Position numbers and translations under genes: made by a program. Below are positions 1 through 12,308 of a DNA stretch of 64,000 nt, one piece after another. A model generated the notes under the pieces. The model saw nothing but the letters and a program-made list of their open reading frames with translations. It searched no databases and was not told the origin of the DNA. Source of the stretch: Luidia sarsii (Eukaryota > Echinodermata > Asteroidea > Paxillosida > Luidiidae); the NCBI GenBank assembly GCA_949987565.1, contig OX465103.1:14366774-14430773 (forward strand), read 5' to 3'. Position 1 is the stretch's first letter, and every line of letters begins with the position of its first letter.

Positions 1-1975
1 GCACACAGACAGCACCCGACACCATTCCGAGATCTCACCGACAGCACACCAACAGCACACTAATGACAGCATACCAACAACCCACCGTCAGCACGACAGC
101 ACACCGACACTGCATCGACCATACAACGACAGCACAACGAAAGCACACAGACAGCACACCAACAGCGAACCGACAAGCACACCGATGGCCCACCGACAGC
201 ACACCAACAGCACACTGACAGCATACCAACAGCACACCGACAGCACTCTGAGAGCCCATCGACTGCACACCAACATGCAGCACACTATTGACAGCATATC
301 AACAACCCAACATCAGCACTACAGCACACCGACACAACATCGACCATACAGCGAAAGCACAACCAAAGTACACAGACAGCACACTGACATTCCACTTACA
401 GCACGCCGACACCCAACACACTCTCAGGAGTGAAGAAAAGAGTAGAAGGAAAACTGGCGAGAACCTTTGCTTAATCCTGAAACAAGGATAACACCCCCTT
501 TCACAGGACCAATTGCAAAGGCGGGGGTCACGAGGCCAGGCGGAAAAAGAGTTTCCTTCCCCCAAAAGGCTTTTAACGGCCTCCAACAGACCACCGACAG
601 CACACCGACATCACACCAACAGCACATAGACAGCACGCCGACAGCACACTGACAGCAAACCTACAGCACTCAGACAGCACCCTGACACAACTCCGACAGC
701 ACACAGACAGCACTCCGAGAGCTCACCGACAGCACACCAACAGCACACTAATGACAGCATACCAACAACCCACCGTCAGCACGACAGCACACCGACACTG
801 CATCGACCATACAGCGACAGCAAACCGAAAGCACACCAACAGCGAACTGACAAGCAAACCGATGGCCAACCGACAGCACACCAACAGCACACTGACAGTA
901 TACCAACAACCCACCGTCAGCACGACAGCACACCGACACTGCATCAACTATACAGCGACAGCACACCGAAAGCACACAGACAGCACACCAACAGCGAACC
1001 GACAAGCACACCGATGGCCCACCGACAGATCACCAACAGCACACTGACAGCATACCAACAACCCACCATCAGCACGACAGCACACCGACACTACATCGAT
1101 AATACAGCGACAGCACACCCAAAGCACACAGACATCACACCGACAGCACACCAACAGCACATAGACAGCACACCGACAGCACAGCGATAGCACACCGACA
1201 GCACACCTACAGCACTCAGACAGCACCCCGACACCACTCCGACAGCACACCGACAGCACTCCGAGAGCTCACCGACAGCACACCAACAGCACACTAATGA
1301 CAGCATACCAACAACCCACCGTCAGCACGACAGCACACCGACACTGCATCGACCATACAGCGACAGCACACCGAAAGCACAAAGACAGCACACCAACAGC
1401 GAACCGACAAGCACACCGATGGCCCACCGACAGCACACCAACAGCACACTGACAGCATACCAACAACCCACCATCAGCACGACATCACACCGACACTACA
1501 TCGACCATACAGCGACAACACACCCAAAGCACACAGACATCACACCGACAGCACACCAACAGCACATAGACAGCACACCGCCAGCACACCGACAGCACAC
1601 CTACAGCACTCAGACAGCACCCCGACACCACTCCGACAGCACACCGACAGCACTCCGAGAGCTCAACGACAGCACACCAACAGCACACTAATGACAGCAT
1701 ACCAACAACCCACCGTCAGCGCGACAGTACACCGACACTGCATCAACCATACAGCGACAGCACACCGAAAGCACACAGACAGCACACCAACAGCGAACCG
1801 ACAAGCACACCGATGGCCCACCGACAGCACACCAACAGCACACTGACAGCATACCAACAACCCACCATCAGCACGACAGCACACCGACACTACATCGACC
1901 ATACAGCGACAGCACACCCAAAGCACACAGACAGCACACTGACATTCCACCCACAGCACGCCGACACCCAACACA

Positions 1976-2149
1976 CTCTCAGAGGAGTGAAGAAAAGAGT
2001 AGAAGGAAAACTGGCAAGAACCTTTGCTTGATCCTGAAACAAGGATAACACCCCCTTTTACAGGACCAATTGCAAAGGCGGGGGTCACGAGGCCAGGCGG
2101 AAAAAGGGTTTCCTTCCCCCAAAAGGCTTTTGACGGCCTCCAACAAACC
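1976..2149 (+). repeat. Conserved block, haplotype A exemplar (about 174 bp)
   Basis: This non-11-mer block recurs throughout the window. It starts at CTCTCAGAGGAGTGAAG and ends at GACGGCCTCCAACAAACC. Taking the first T of TTGCTTGATCC as anchor (here 2024), each copy spans about anchor-48 to anchor+125. Haplotype A reads GGAGTG, GAGTAGAAGG, AACCTTTGCTTGATCC, CCCCCTTTTACAGG and AAAAAGGGTTTCC. Inside is the perfect short inverted repeat ATCCT-6 nt-AGGAT (2033-2048). A CCAAT pentamer (2066-2070) is followed closely by GGCGGGGG. I do not recognise the block as part of a known gene or transposon. Its much lower variability compared with the surrounding 11-mers could reflect recent amplification or selection; I cannot tell which. 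Confidence 0.9.
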
Positions 2150-2632
2150 ACCGACAGCACACCAACAGCACATAGACAGCACACCGACAGCACACCGACA
2201 GCACACCTACAGCACACCTACAGTACTCAGACAGCACCCCGACACCACTCTGACAGCACACCGACAGCACTCCGAGAGCTCACCGACAGCACACCAACAG
2301 CACACTAATGACAGCATACCAACAACCCACCGTCAGCACGACAGCACACCGACATTGCATCGACCATACAGCGACATCACACCGACAGCACACCAACAGC
2401 ATATAGACAGCACACCGACAGCACACCGAAAGCACACCTACAGCACACAGACAGCACCCCGACACCACTCCGAGAGCTCACCGACAGCACACCAACAGCA
2501 CACTAATGACAGCATACCAACAACCCACCGTCAGCAAGACAGCACACCGACACTGCATCGACCATACAGCGACAGCACACCGAAATCACACAGACAGCAC
2601 ACCAACAGCGAACCGACAAGCACACCGATGGC

Positions 2633-2660
2633 CCGCCGACAGCACACCAACAGCACACTG
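2633..2660 (+). other. Empty-site counterpart of the MITE insertion
   Basis: The rare variant GGCCCGCCGACAGC, which directly precedes every MITE copy, occurs here without the element and runs straight into ACACCAACAGCACACTGAC. In the filled copies the same flanks read GACAGC-ACA-[element]-ACA-CCAACAGC. The comparison shows that a single ACA was duplicated to two on insertion, so the target-site duplication is 3 bp. This is either a sister repeat that never received the element or an empty allele brought alongside by unequal exchange. Confidence 0.8.
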
Positions 2661-2908
2661 ACAACATACCAACAACCCACCATCAGCACGACATCACACC
2701 GACAGCACACCAACAGCACATAGACAGCACTCCGAGAGCTCAACGACAGCACACCAACAGCACACTAATGACAGCATACCAACAACCCACCGTCAGCACG
2801 ACAGCACACCGACACTGCATCAACCATACAGCGACAGCACACCGAAAGCACACAGACAGCACACCAACAGCGAACCGGCAAGCACACCGATGGCCCGCCG
2901 ACAGCACA

Positions 2909-3390
2909 CACTATGAACATCTAAACCGTGAAAAAGGGGTGAAAATGTCATTTCGCCATGAAACTAAAAAGTCACTGTGATTTCAAGGTGCATTTTACTG
3001 TGAATTCCCCGTGAAAATAATCGCCTCTCTGACCTGATAAGGCCATCTTCAGGTCATTATAAAGACTGTGAAAAAAGCGTGAATATCTGGGAGTGGCAGG
3101 CTCCAGCCTTGAAGGATGGCTAATTCAATTACCAGTAGGGACCACCAGCCCCCATAGAGGTACTGTATGGTGTCCTACTAACTGTCACTCCCAGATACTT
3201 CTAAATTGCCTGTAACGATTTACCACCAGGCATGTGGCCTTGGAGACCACTAATGAAAACACTGTGAAAATGACTTGGCTAACTGTGTGCCATGAAATAG
3301 GGGTGAAAACAAGGTGAATTTTCTTTTCACGGCTAAATGACATTTTCAGCCCATTTTCAGCCCATTTTCACGGTTTAGATGTTCATAGTG
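2909..3390. mobile_element. CACTA-like MITE, copy 1 (482 bp)
   Basis: The element begins CACTATGAACATCTAAACCG and ends with the inverted complement CGGTTTAGATGTTCATAGTG. It is flanked by ACA on both sides (2906-2908 and 3391-3393). Ends starting CACTA with a 3-bp target duplication are the established signature of the CACTA / EnSpm (CMC) superfamily. The terminal inverted repeats extend imperfectly to about 55-67 bp, and TGAAA-containing subterminal motifs recur inside, as is usual for this group. The element is T/A-richer than the array and has no transposase frame, so it is non-autonomous. Relative to copies 2 and 4 its right end carries an extra 11 bp, a tandem repeat of CATTTTCAGCC. Superfamily assignment rests on termini and TSD only. 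Confidence 0.85.
3084..3197. repeat. Internal inverted repeat within the MITE
   Basis: TATCTGGGAGTGGCAG (3084-3099) is matched, with one mismatch, by the reverse complement of CTGTCACTCCCAGATA (3182-3197). The arms are 16 bp and enclose about 82 bp of unrelated sequence. The same structure is present in the other four copies. It could be a hairpin-forming core or a small element nested within the MITE. I see no clear target duplication around it and no RNA polymerase III box B, so a SINE is not supported. Confidence 0.6.
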
Positions 3391-3393
3391 ACA

Positions 3394-6300
3394 CCAACAG
3401 CACAATGACAGCATACCAACAACCCACCATCAGCACGACAGCACACCGACACTACATCGACCATACAGCGACAGCACAACCAAAGCACACAGACAGCACA
3501 CTGACATTCCACCCACAGCACGCCGACACCCCACACACTCTCAGAGAAGTGAAGAAAAGAGAAGAAGAAAAACTGGCAAGAACCTTTGCTTAATCCTGAA
3601 ACAAGGATAACACCCCCTTTCACAGGACCATTTGCAAAGGCGGGGGTCACGAGGCCAGGTGGAAAAGGAGTTTCCTTCCCCCAAAAGGCTTTTGACGGCC
3701 TCCAACAAACCACCGACATCACACCGACAGCACACCAACAGCACATCGACAGCACACCGACAGCACACCGACAGCACACCTACAGCACTCAGACAGCACC
3801 CTGACAGCACTCCGAGAGCACACCGACAGCACACAGACATCACACTGACAGCACACCAACAGCACATAGACAGCACACCGACAGCACACCGAAAGCACAC
3901 CGACAGCACACCTACAGCACACAGACAGCACCCCGACACCACTCCGAGAGCTCACCGACAGCACACCAACAGCACACTAATGACAGCATACCAACAACCC
4001 ACCGTCAGCACGACAGCACACCGACACTGCATCGACCATACAGCGACAGCACACCGAAAACACACAGACAGCACACCAACAGCGAACCGACAAGCACACC
4101 GATGGCCCACCGACAGCACACCAACAGCACACTGACAGCATACCAACAACCCACCATCAGCACGACAGCACACCGACACTACATCGACCATACAGCAACA
4201 GCACACCCAAAGCACACAGACAGCACACTGACATTCCACCCACAGCACGCTGACACCCCACACACTCTCAGAGAAGTGAAGAAAAGAGAAGAAGGAAAAC
4301 TGGCAAGAACCTTTGCTTAATCCTGAAACAAGGATAACACCCCCTTTCACAGGACCAATTGCAAAGGCGGGGGTCACGAGGCCAGGCGGAAAAAGAGTTT
4401 CCTTTCCCCAAAAGGCTTTTGACGGCCTCCAACAAACCACCGACAACACACCGACAGCACACCAACAGCACATAGACAGCACACCGACAGCACAGCGACA
4501 CCACTCCGACAGCACACCGACAGCACTCCGAGAGCTCAACGACAGCACACCAACAGCACACTAATGACAGCATACCAACAACCCACCGTCAGCACGACAG
4601 CACACCGACACTGCATCGACCATACAGCGACAGCACAACGAAAGCACACAGACAGCACACCAACAGTGAACCGACAAGCACACCGATGGCCCACCGACAG
4701 CACACCAACAGCACACTGACAGCATACCAACAACCCACCATCAGCACGACAGCACACCGACACTACATCGACCATACAGCGACAACACACCCAAAGCCCA
4801 CCGACAGCACACCAACAGCACACTGACAGCATACCAACAACCCACCATCAGCACGACAGCACACCGACACTACATCGACCATACAGCGACAGCACAACCA
4901 AAGCACACAGACAGCACACTGACATTCCACCCACAGCACGCCGACACCCAACACACTCTCAGAGGAGTGAAGAAAAGAGTAGAAGGAAAACTGGCAAGAA
5001 CCTTTGCTTGATCCTGAAACAAGGATAACACCCACTTTTACAGGACCAATTGCAAAGGCGGGGGTCACGAGGCCAGGCGGAAAAAGAGTTTCCTTCCCCC
5101 AAAAGGCTTTTGACGGACTCCAACAAACCACCGACATCACACCGACAGCACACCAACAGAACATAGACAGCACACCGACAGCACACCGACAGCACAGCGA
5201 CAGCACACCGACAGCACACCGACAGCACACCTACAGCACTCAGACAGCACCCCGACACCACTCCGACAGCACACCGACAGCACTCCGAGAGCTCACCGAC
5301 AGCACACCAACAGCACACTAATGACAGCATACCAACAACCCACCGTCAGCACGACAGCACACCGACACTGCATCGACCATACAGCGACAGCACACCGAAA
5401 GCACACAGACAGCACACCAACAGCGAACCGACAAGCACACCGATGGCCCACCGACAGCACACCAACAGCACACTGACAGCATACCAACAACCCACCATCA
5501 GCACGACATCACACCGACACTACATCGACCATACAGCGACAACACACCCAAAGCACACAGACATCACACCGACAGCACACCAACAGCACATAGACAGCAC
5601 ACCGCCAGCACACCGACAGCACACCTACAGCACTCAGACAGCACCCCGACACCACTCCGACAGCACACCGACAGCACTCCGAGAGCTCAACGACAGCACA
5701 CCAACAGCACACTAATGACAGCATACCAACAACCCACCGTCAGCGCGACAGTACACCGACACTGCATCAACCATACAGCGACAGCAAACCGAAAGCACAC
5801 AGACAGCACACCAACAGCGAACCGACAAGCACACCTATGGCCCACCGACAGCACACCAACAGCACACTGACAGCATACCAACAACCCACCATCAGCACGA
5901 CAGCACACCGACACTACATCGACCATACAGCGACAGCACACCCAAAGCACACAGACAGCACACTGACATTCCACCCACAGCACGCCGACACCCAACACAC
6001 TCTCAGAGAAGTGAAGAAAAGAGAAGAAGGAAAACTGGCAAGAACCTTTGCTTAATCCTGAAACAAGGATAACACCCCTTTTTCACAGGACCAATTGCAA
6101 AGGCGGGGGTCACGAGGCCAGGCGGAAAAAGAGTTTCCTTCCCCCAAAAGGCTTTTGACGGCCTCCAACAAACCACCGACATCACACCGACAGCACACCA
6201 ACAGCACATAGACAGCACACCGACAGCACACCGACAGCACACCTACAGCACTGAGACAGCACCCCGACACCACTCCGACAGCACACCGACAGCACTCCGA

Positions 6301-9300
6301 GAGCTCACCGACAGCACACCAACAGCACACTAATGACAGCTTACCAACAACCCACCGTCAGCACGACAGCACACCGACATTGCATCGACCATACAGTGAC
6401 AGCACACCCAAAGCACACAGACAGCACACTGACATTCCACCCACAGCACGCCGACACCCAACACACTCTCAGAGGAGTGAAGAAAAGAGTAGAAGGAAAA
6501 CTGGCAAGAACCTTTGCTTGATCCTGAAACAAGGATAACACCCCCTTTTACAGGACCAATTGCAAAGGCGGGGGTCACGAGGCCAGGCGGAAAAAGGGTT
6601 TCCTTCCCCCAAAAGGCTTTTGACGGCCTCCAACAAACTACCGACAGCACACCGACATCACACCGACAGTACACCAACAGCACATAGACAGCACACCGAC
6701 AGCACACCGACAGCACACCGACAGCAAACCTACAGCACTCAGACAGCATCCCGACACAACTCCGACAGCACACCGACAGCACTCCGAGAGCTCACCGACA
6801 GCACACCAACAGCACACTAATGACAGCATACCAACAACCCACCGTCAGCACGACAGCACACCGACACTGCATCAACCATACAGCGACAGCACACCGAAAG
6901 CACACAGACAGCACACCAACAGCGAACCGACAAGCACACCGATGGCCCACCGACAGCACACCAACAGCACACTGACAGCATACCAACAACCCACCATCAG
7001 CACGACAGCACACCGACACTACATCGACCATACAGCGACAGCACACCCAAAGCACACAGACAGCACACTGACATTCCACCCACAGCAAGCCGACACACCA
7101 CACACTCTCAGAGGAGTGAAGAAAAGAGTAGAAGGAAAACTGGCAAGAACCTTTGCTTGATCCTGAAACAAGGATAACACCCCCTTTTACAGGACCAATT
7201 GCAAAGGCGGGGGTCACGAGGCCAGGCGGAAAAAGGGTTTCCTTCCCCCAAAAGGCTTTTGACGGCCTCCAACAAACCACCGACAGCACACCGACATCAC
7301 ACCGACAGCACACCAACAGCACATAGACAGCACACCGACAGCACACCGAAAGCACACCGACAGCACACAGACAGCATACAGACAGCACCCCGACACCACT
7401 CCGAGAGCTCACCGACAGCACACCAACAGCACACTAATGACAGCATACCAACAACACACCGTCAGCACGACAGCACACCGACACTGCATCGACCATACAG
7501 CGACAGCACGCCGAAAGCACACAGACAGCACACCAACAGCGAACCGACAAGCACACCGATGGCCCATCGACAGCACACCAACAGCACACTGACAGCATAC
7601 CAACAACCCACCATCAGCACGACAGCACACCGACACTACATCGACCATACAGCAAAAGCACACCCAAAGCACACAGACAGCACACTGACAGTCCACCGAC
7701 AGCACGCTGACACCCCACACACTCTCAGAGAAGTGAAGAAAAGAGAAGAAGGAAAACTGGCAAGAACCTTTGCTTAATCCTGAAACAAGGAGAACACCCC
7801 TTTTCACAGGACCAATTGCAAAGGCGGGGGTCACGAGGCCAGGCGGAAAAAGAGTTTCCTTCCCCCAAAAGGCTTTTGACGGCCTCCAACAAACCACCGA
7901 CATCACACCGACAGCACACCAACAGCACATAGACAGCACACCGACAGCACACCGACAGCACACCGACAGCACACCTACAGCACTCAGAAAGCACCACGAC
8001 ACCACTCCGACAGCACACCGACAGCACTCCGAGAGCTCACCGACAGCACACCAACAGCACACTAATGACAGCTTACCAACAACCCACCGTCAGCACGACA
8101 GCACACCGACATTGCATCGACCATACAGCGACAGCACACCCAAAGCACACAGACAGCACACTGACATTCCACCCACAGCACGCCGACACCCAACACACTC
8201 TCAGAGGAGTGAAGAAAAGAGTAGAAGGAAAACTGGCAAGAACCTTTGCTTGATCCTGAAACAAGGATAACACCCCCTTTTACAGGACCAATTGCAAAGG
8301 CGGGGGTCACGAGGCCAGGCGGAAAAAGGGTTTCCTTCCCCCAAAAGGCTTTTGACGGCCTCCAACAAACCACCGACATCACACCGACAGCACACCAACA
8401 GCACATAGACAGCACACCGACAGCACAGCGACAGCACACCGACAGCACACCTACAGCACTCAGACAGCACCCCGAGACCACTCCGAGAGCACACCGATAG
8501 CACTCCGAGAGCTCAACGACAGCACACCAACAGCACACTAATGACAGCATACCAACAACCCACCGTCAGCACGACAGCACACCGACACTGCATCAACCAT
8601 ACAGCGACAGCACACCGAAAGCACACCAACAGCGAACCGACAAGCACACCGATGGCCAACCGACAGCACACCAACAGCACACTGACAGCATACCAACAAC
8701 CCAACATCAGCACGACAGCACACCGACACTACATCGACCATACAGCGACAGCACACCCAAAGCACACAGACAGCACACTGACATTCCACCCACAGCACGC
8801 CGACACCCAACACACTCTCAGAGGAGTGAAGAAAAGAGTAGAAGGAAAACTGGCAAGAACCTTTGCTTGATCCTGAAACAAGGATAACACCCCCTTTTAC
8901 AGGACCAATTGCAAAGGCGGGGGTCACGAGGCCAGGCGGAAAAAGGGTTTCCTTCCCCCAAAAGGCTTTTGACGGCCTCCAACAAACCACCGACAGCACA
9001 CCGACATCACACCGACAGCACACCAACAGCACATAGACAGCACACCGACAGCACACCGAAAGCACACCGACAGCACACAGACAGCATACAGACAGCACCC
9101 CGACACCACTCCGAGAGCTCACCGACAGCACACCAACAGCACACTAATGACAGCATACCAACAACACACCGTCAGCACGACAGCACACCGACACTACATC
9201 GACCATACAGCAAAAGCACACCCAAAGCACACAGACAGCACACTGACATTCCACCGACAGCACGCTGACACCCCACACACTCTCAGAGAAGTGAAGAAAA

Positions 9301-10206
9301 GAGAAGAAGGAAAACTGGCAAGAACCTTTGCTTAATCCTGAAACAAGGATAACACCCCTTTTCACAGGACCAATTGCAAAGGCGGGGGTCACGAGGCCAG
9401 GCGGAAAAAGAGTTTCCTTCCCCCAAAAGGCTTTTGACGGCCTCCAACAAACCACCGACATCACACCGACAGCACACCAACAGCACATAGACAGCACACC
9501 GACAGCACACCGACAGCACACCTACAGCACTCAGACAGCACCACGACACCACTCCGACAGCACACCGACAGCACTCCGAGAGCTCACCGACAGCACACCA
9601 ACAGCACACTAATGACAGCTTACCAACAACCCACCGTCAGCACGACAGCACACCGACATTGCATCGACCATACAGCGACAGCACACCCAAAGCACACAGA
9701 CAGCACACTGACATTCCACCCACAGCACGCCGACACCCAACACACTCTCAGAGGAGTGAAGAAAAGAGTAGAAGGAAAACTGGCAAGAACCTTTGCTTGA
9801 TCCTGAAACAAGGATAACACCCCCTTTTACAGGACCAATTGCAAAGGCGGGGGTCACGAGGCCAGGCGGAAAAAGGGTTTCCTTCCCCCAAAAGGCTTTT
9901 GACGGCCTCCAACAAACCACCGACAGCACACCGACATCACACCGACAGCACACCAACAGCATATAGACAGCACACCGACAGCACACCGAAAGCACACCTA
10001 CAGCACACAGACAGCACCCCGACACCACTCCGAGAGCTCACCGACAGCACACCAACAGCACACTAATGACAGCATACCAACAACCCACCGTCAGCAAGAC
10101 AGCACACCGACACTGCATCGACCATACAGCGACAGCACACCGAAAGCACACAGACAGCACACCAACAGCGAACCGACAAGCACACCGATGGCCCGCCGAC
10201 AGCACA
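3394..10206 (+). repeat. Monomer array between MITE copies 1 and 2
   Basis: Conserved-block anchors lie at 3586, 4313, 5004, 6048, 6514, 7153, 7770, 8246, 8863, 9328 and 9793. Spacings in the right part are 639, 617, 476, 617, 465 and 465 bp; the left part has longer block-free runs (5004 to 6048 is 1044 bp). Haplotypes A and B alternate irregularly. About 2.8-9.92 kb is duplicated at 12.2-19.97 kb. The offset rises from 9,400 to 9,411 to 10,039 to 10,050 bp as an extra monomer and single 11-mers are gained. Only repeat DNA is present. Confidence 0.85.
8541..8870 (+). repeat. P/Q sub-repeat pair exemplar (about 141-152 bp period)
   Basis: The P copy starts ATGACAGCATACCAACAACC at 8541 and continues with CACCGTCAGC and CACTGCATC. 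The Q copy starts CTGACAGCATACCAACAACC at 8682 and continues with CACATCAGC-type sequence, CACTACATCGACC and CCCAAAGCACAC. P-to-Q distance is 141 bp here and 152 bp in the corresponding place at 28981-29133, where one more 11-mer is present. Long monomers hold both P and Q. Short monomers hold one fused copy (P start, Q end), which accounts for the 152-bp difference between the two monomer classes. Confidence 0.8.
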
Positions 10207-10677
10207 CACTATGAACATCTAAACCGTGAAAAAGGGGTGAAAATGTCATTTCGCCATGAAACTAAAAAGTCACTGTGATTTCAAGGTGCATTTTACTGTG
10301 AATTCCCCGTGAAAATAATCTCCTCTCTGACCTGATAAGGCCATCTTCAGGTCATTATAAAGACTGTGAAAAAAGCGTGAATATCTGGGAGTGGCAGGCT
10401 CCAGCCTTGAAGGATGGCTAATTCAATTACCAGTAGGGACCACCAGCCCCCATAGAGGTACTGTATGGTGTCCTACTAACTGTCACTCCCAGATACTTCT
10501 AAATTGCCTGTAACCATTTACCACCAGGAATGTGGCCTTGGAGACCACTAATGAAAACACTGTGAAAATGACTTGGCTAACTGTGTGCCATGAAATAGGG
10601 GTGAAAACAAGGTGAATTTTCTTTTCACGGCTAAATGACATTTTCAGCCCATTTTTACGGTTTAGATGTTCATAGTG
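10207..10677. mobile_element. CACTA-like MITE, copy 2 (471 bp)
   Basis: Termini, ACA flanks (10204-10206, 10678-10680) and the rare left-hand flank GGCCCGCCGACAGC are the same as in copy 1. It lacks the 11-bp duplication in the right terminal repeat and reads TTTTTACGG instead of TTTTCACGG there. It also has AATCTCC where copies 1 and 3 have AATCGCC, and AGGAATG where they have AGGCATG. The two arms align over 55 bp with five mismatches. Removing the element plus one ACA leaves a 606-bp block-to-block distance (9793 to 10873), a normal long-monomer length. Confidence 0.85.
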
Positions 10678-10680
10678 ACA

Positions 10681-12308
10681 CCAACAGCACACTGACAGCA
10701 TACCAACAACCCACCATCAGCACGACAGCACACCGACACTACATCGACCATACAGCGACAGCACACCCAAAGCACACAGACAGCACACTGACATTCCACC
10801 CACAGCACGCCGACACCCCACACACTCTCAGAGAAGTGAAGAAAAGAGAAGAAGAAAAACTGGCAAGAACCTTTGCTTAATCCTGAAACAAGGATAACAC
10901 CCCCTTTCACAGTACCAATTGCAAAGGCGGGGGTCACGAGGCCAGGCGGAAAAAGAGTTTCCTTCCCCCAAAAGGCTTTTGACGGACTCCAACAAACCAC
11001 CGACATCACACCGACAGCACACCAACAGCACATAGACAGCACACCGACAGCACAGCGACAGCACACCGACAGCACACCTACAGCACTCAGACAGCACCCC
11101 GACACCACTCCGACAGCACACCGACAGCACTCCGAGAGCTCACCGACAGCACACCAACAGCACACTAATGACAGCATACCAACAACCCACCGTCAGCACG
11201 ATAGCACACCGACACTGCATCGACCATACAGCGACAGCACACCGAAAGCACAAAGACAGCACACCAACAGCGAACCGACAAGCACACCGATGGCCCACCG
11301 ACAGCACACCAACAGCACACTGACAGCATACCAACAACCCACCATCAGCACGACATCACACCGACACTACATCGACCATACAGCGACAACACACCCAAAG
11401 CACACAGACATCACACCGACAGCACACCAACAGCACATAGACAACACACCGCCAGCACACCGACAGCACACCTACAGCACTCAGACAGCACCCCGACACC
11501 ACTCCGACAGCACACCGACAGCACTCCGAGAGCTCAACGACAGCACACCAACAGCACACTAATGACAGCATACCAACAACCCACCGTCAGCGCGACAGTA
11601 CACCGACACTGCATCGACCATACAGCGACAGCACACCGAAAGCACACAGACAGCACACCAACAGCGAACCGACAAGCACACCTATGGCCCACCAACAGCA
11701 CACAAACAGCACACTGACAGCATAACAACAACCCACCATCAGCACAACAGCACACCGACACTACATCGACCATACAGCGACAGCACACCCAAAGCACACA
11801 GACAGCACACTGACATTCCACCCACAGCACGCCGACACCCAACACACTCTCAGAGGAGTGAAGAAAAGAGTAGAAGGAAAACTGGCAAGAACCTTTGCTT
11901 GATCCTGAAACAAGGATAACACCCCCTTTTACAGGACCAATTGCAAAGGCGGGGGTCACGAGGCCAGGCAGAAAAAGGGTTTCCTTCCCCCAAAAGGCTT
12001 TTGACGGCCTCCAACAAACCACCGACAGCGCACCGACATCACACCGACAGCACACCAACAGCATATAGACAGCACACCGACAGCACACCGAAAGCACACC
12101 TACAGCACACAGACAGCACCCCGACACCACTCCGAGAGCTCACCGACAGCACACCAACAGCACACTAATGACAGCATACCAACAACCCACCGTCAGCAAG
12201 ACAGCACACCGACACTGCATCGACCATACAGCGACAGCACACCGAAATCACACAGACAGCACACCAACAGCGAACCGACAAGCACACCGATGGCCCGCCG
12301 ACAGCACA
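10681..12308 (+). repeat. Array segment between MITE copies 2 and 3
   Basis: Two conserved blocks are anchored at 10873 (B type, with GTACCAATT in place of GACCAATT) and 11895 (A type, with GGCAGAAAAAG in place of GGCGGAAAAAG), separated by 1,022 bp of 11-mers with P and Q sub-repeats. The segment is repeated in unit 2 at 31132-32759. Three of the six unit 1/unit 2 differences that I found fall in or close to it (11083, 11444, 13773). There is no gene. Confidence 0.8.

Larger units (their letters stand above)
1..2908 (+). repeat. Left array segment: 11-mer-rich, two conserved blocks
   Basis: Only two conserved blocks occur here (anchors 467 and 2024). The 1.37 kb between them and the 0.75 kb after the second consist purely of 11-mer variants, with several P and Q sub-repeats (for example P at 751 and 1297, Q near 1452 and 1844). 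The interval 1.2-2.0 kb closely resembles 5.2-6.0 kb (offset about 4.02 kb). A 262-bp duplication at about 2506-2908 precedes the transposon and holds an empty copy of its insertion site. There are no genes. Confidence 0.85.

Noticed and set aside
1964..1985. Splice-acceptor-like CACACTCTCAG at the left edge of the conserved block
   Set aside because: There is no matching donor at the block's right edge and no conserved frame; the pyrimidine tract is derived from an 11-mer variant.
2033..2048. ATCCT-AGGAT hairpin in the block as a terminator or RNA element
   Set aside because: Five-base arms are too short to be convincing, and there is no adjacent T-run or supporting RNA-gene context.
2941..2975. 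CENP-B box-like TTCG in the MITE (TTTCGCCATGAAAC)
   Set aside because: The required A and CGGG positions of the CENP-B box are not present. No other candidate was seen.
3084..3197. SINE or tRNA-derived element in the MITE core
   Set aside because: There is no convincing box A/box B pair and no A-rich or simple-repeat tail.
2909..3390. Alternative assignment of the MITE to PIF/Harbinger (also 3-bp TSD)
   Set aside because: Harbinger elements favour TWA-type targets and other terminal sequences. Here the ends start CACTA and the target is ACA, which fits CACTA/EnSpm better, although no transposase confirms it.
10873..11562. 229-codon plus-strand frame rich in T, H, Q and S
   Set aside because: This is the plus-strand 11-mer cycle. 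The apparent start is a TTG in the block, and frame length varies with which 11-mer variants carry TGA, TAG or TAA.
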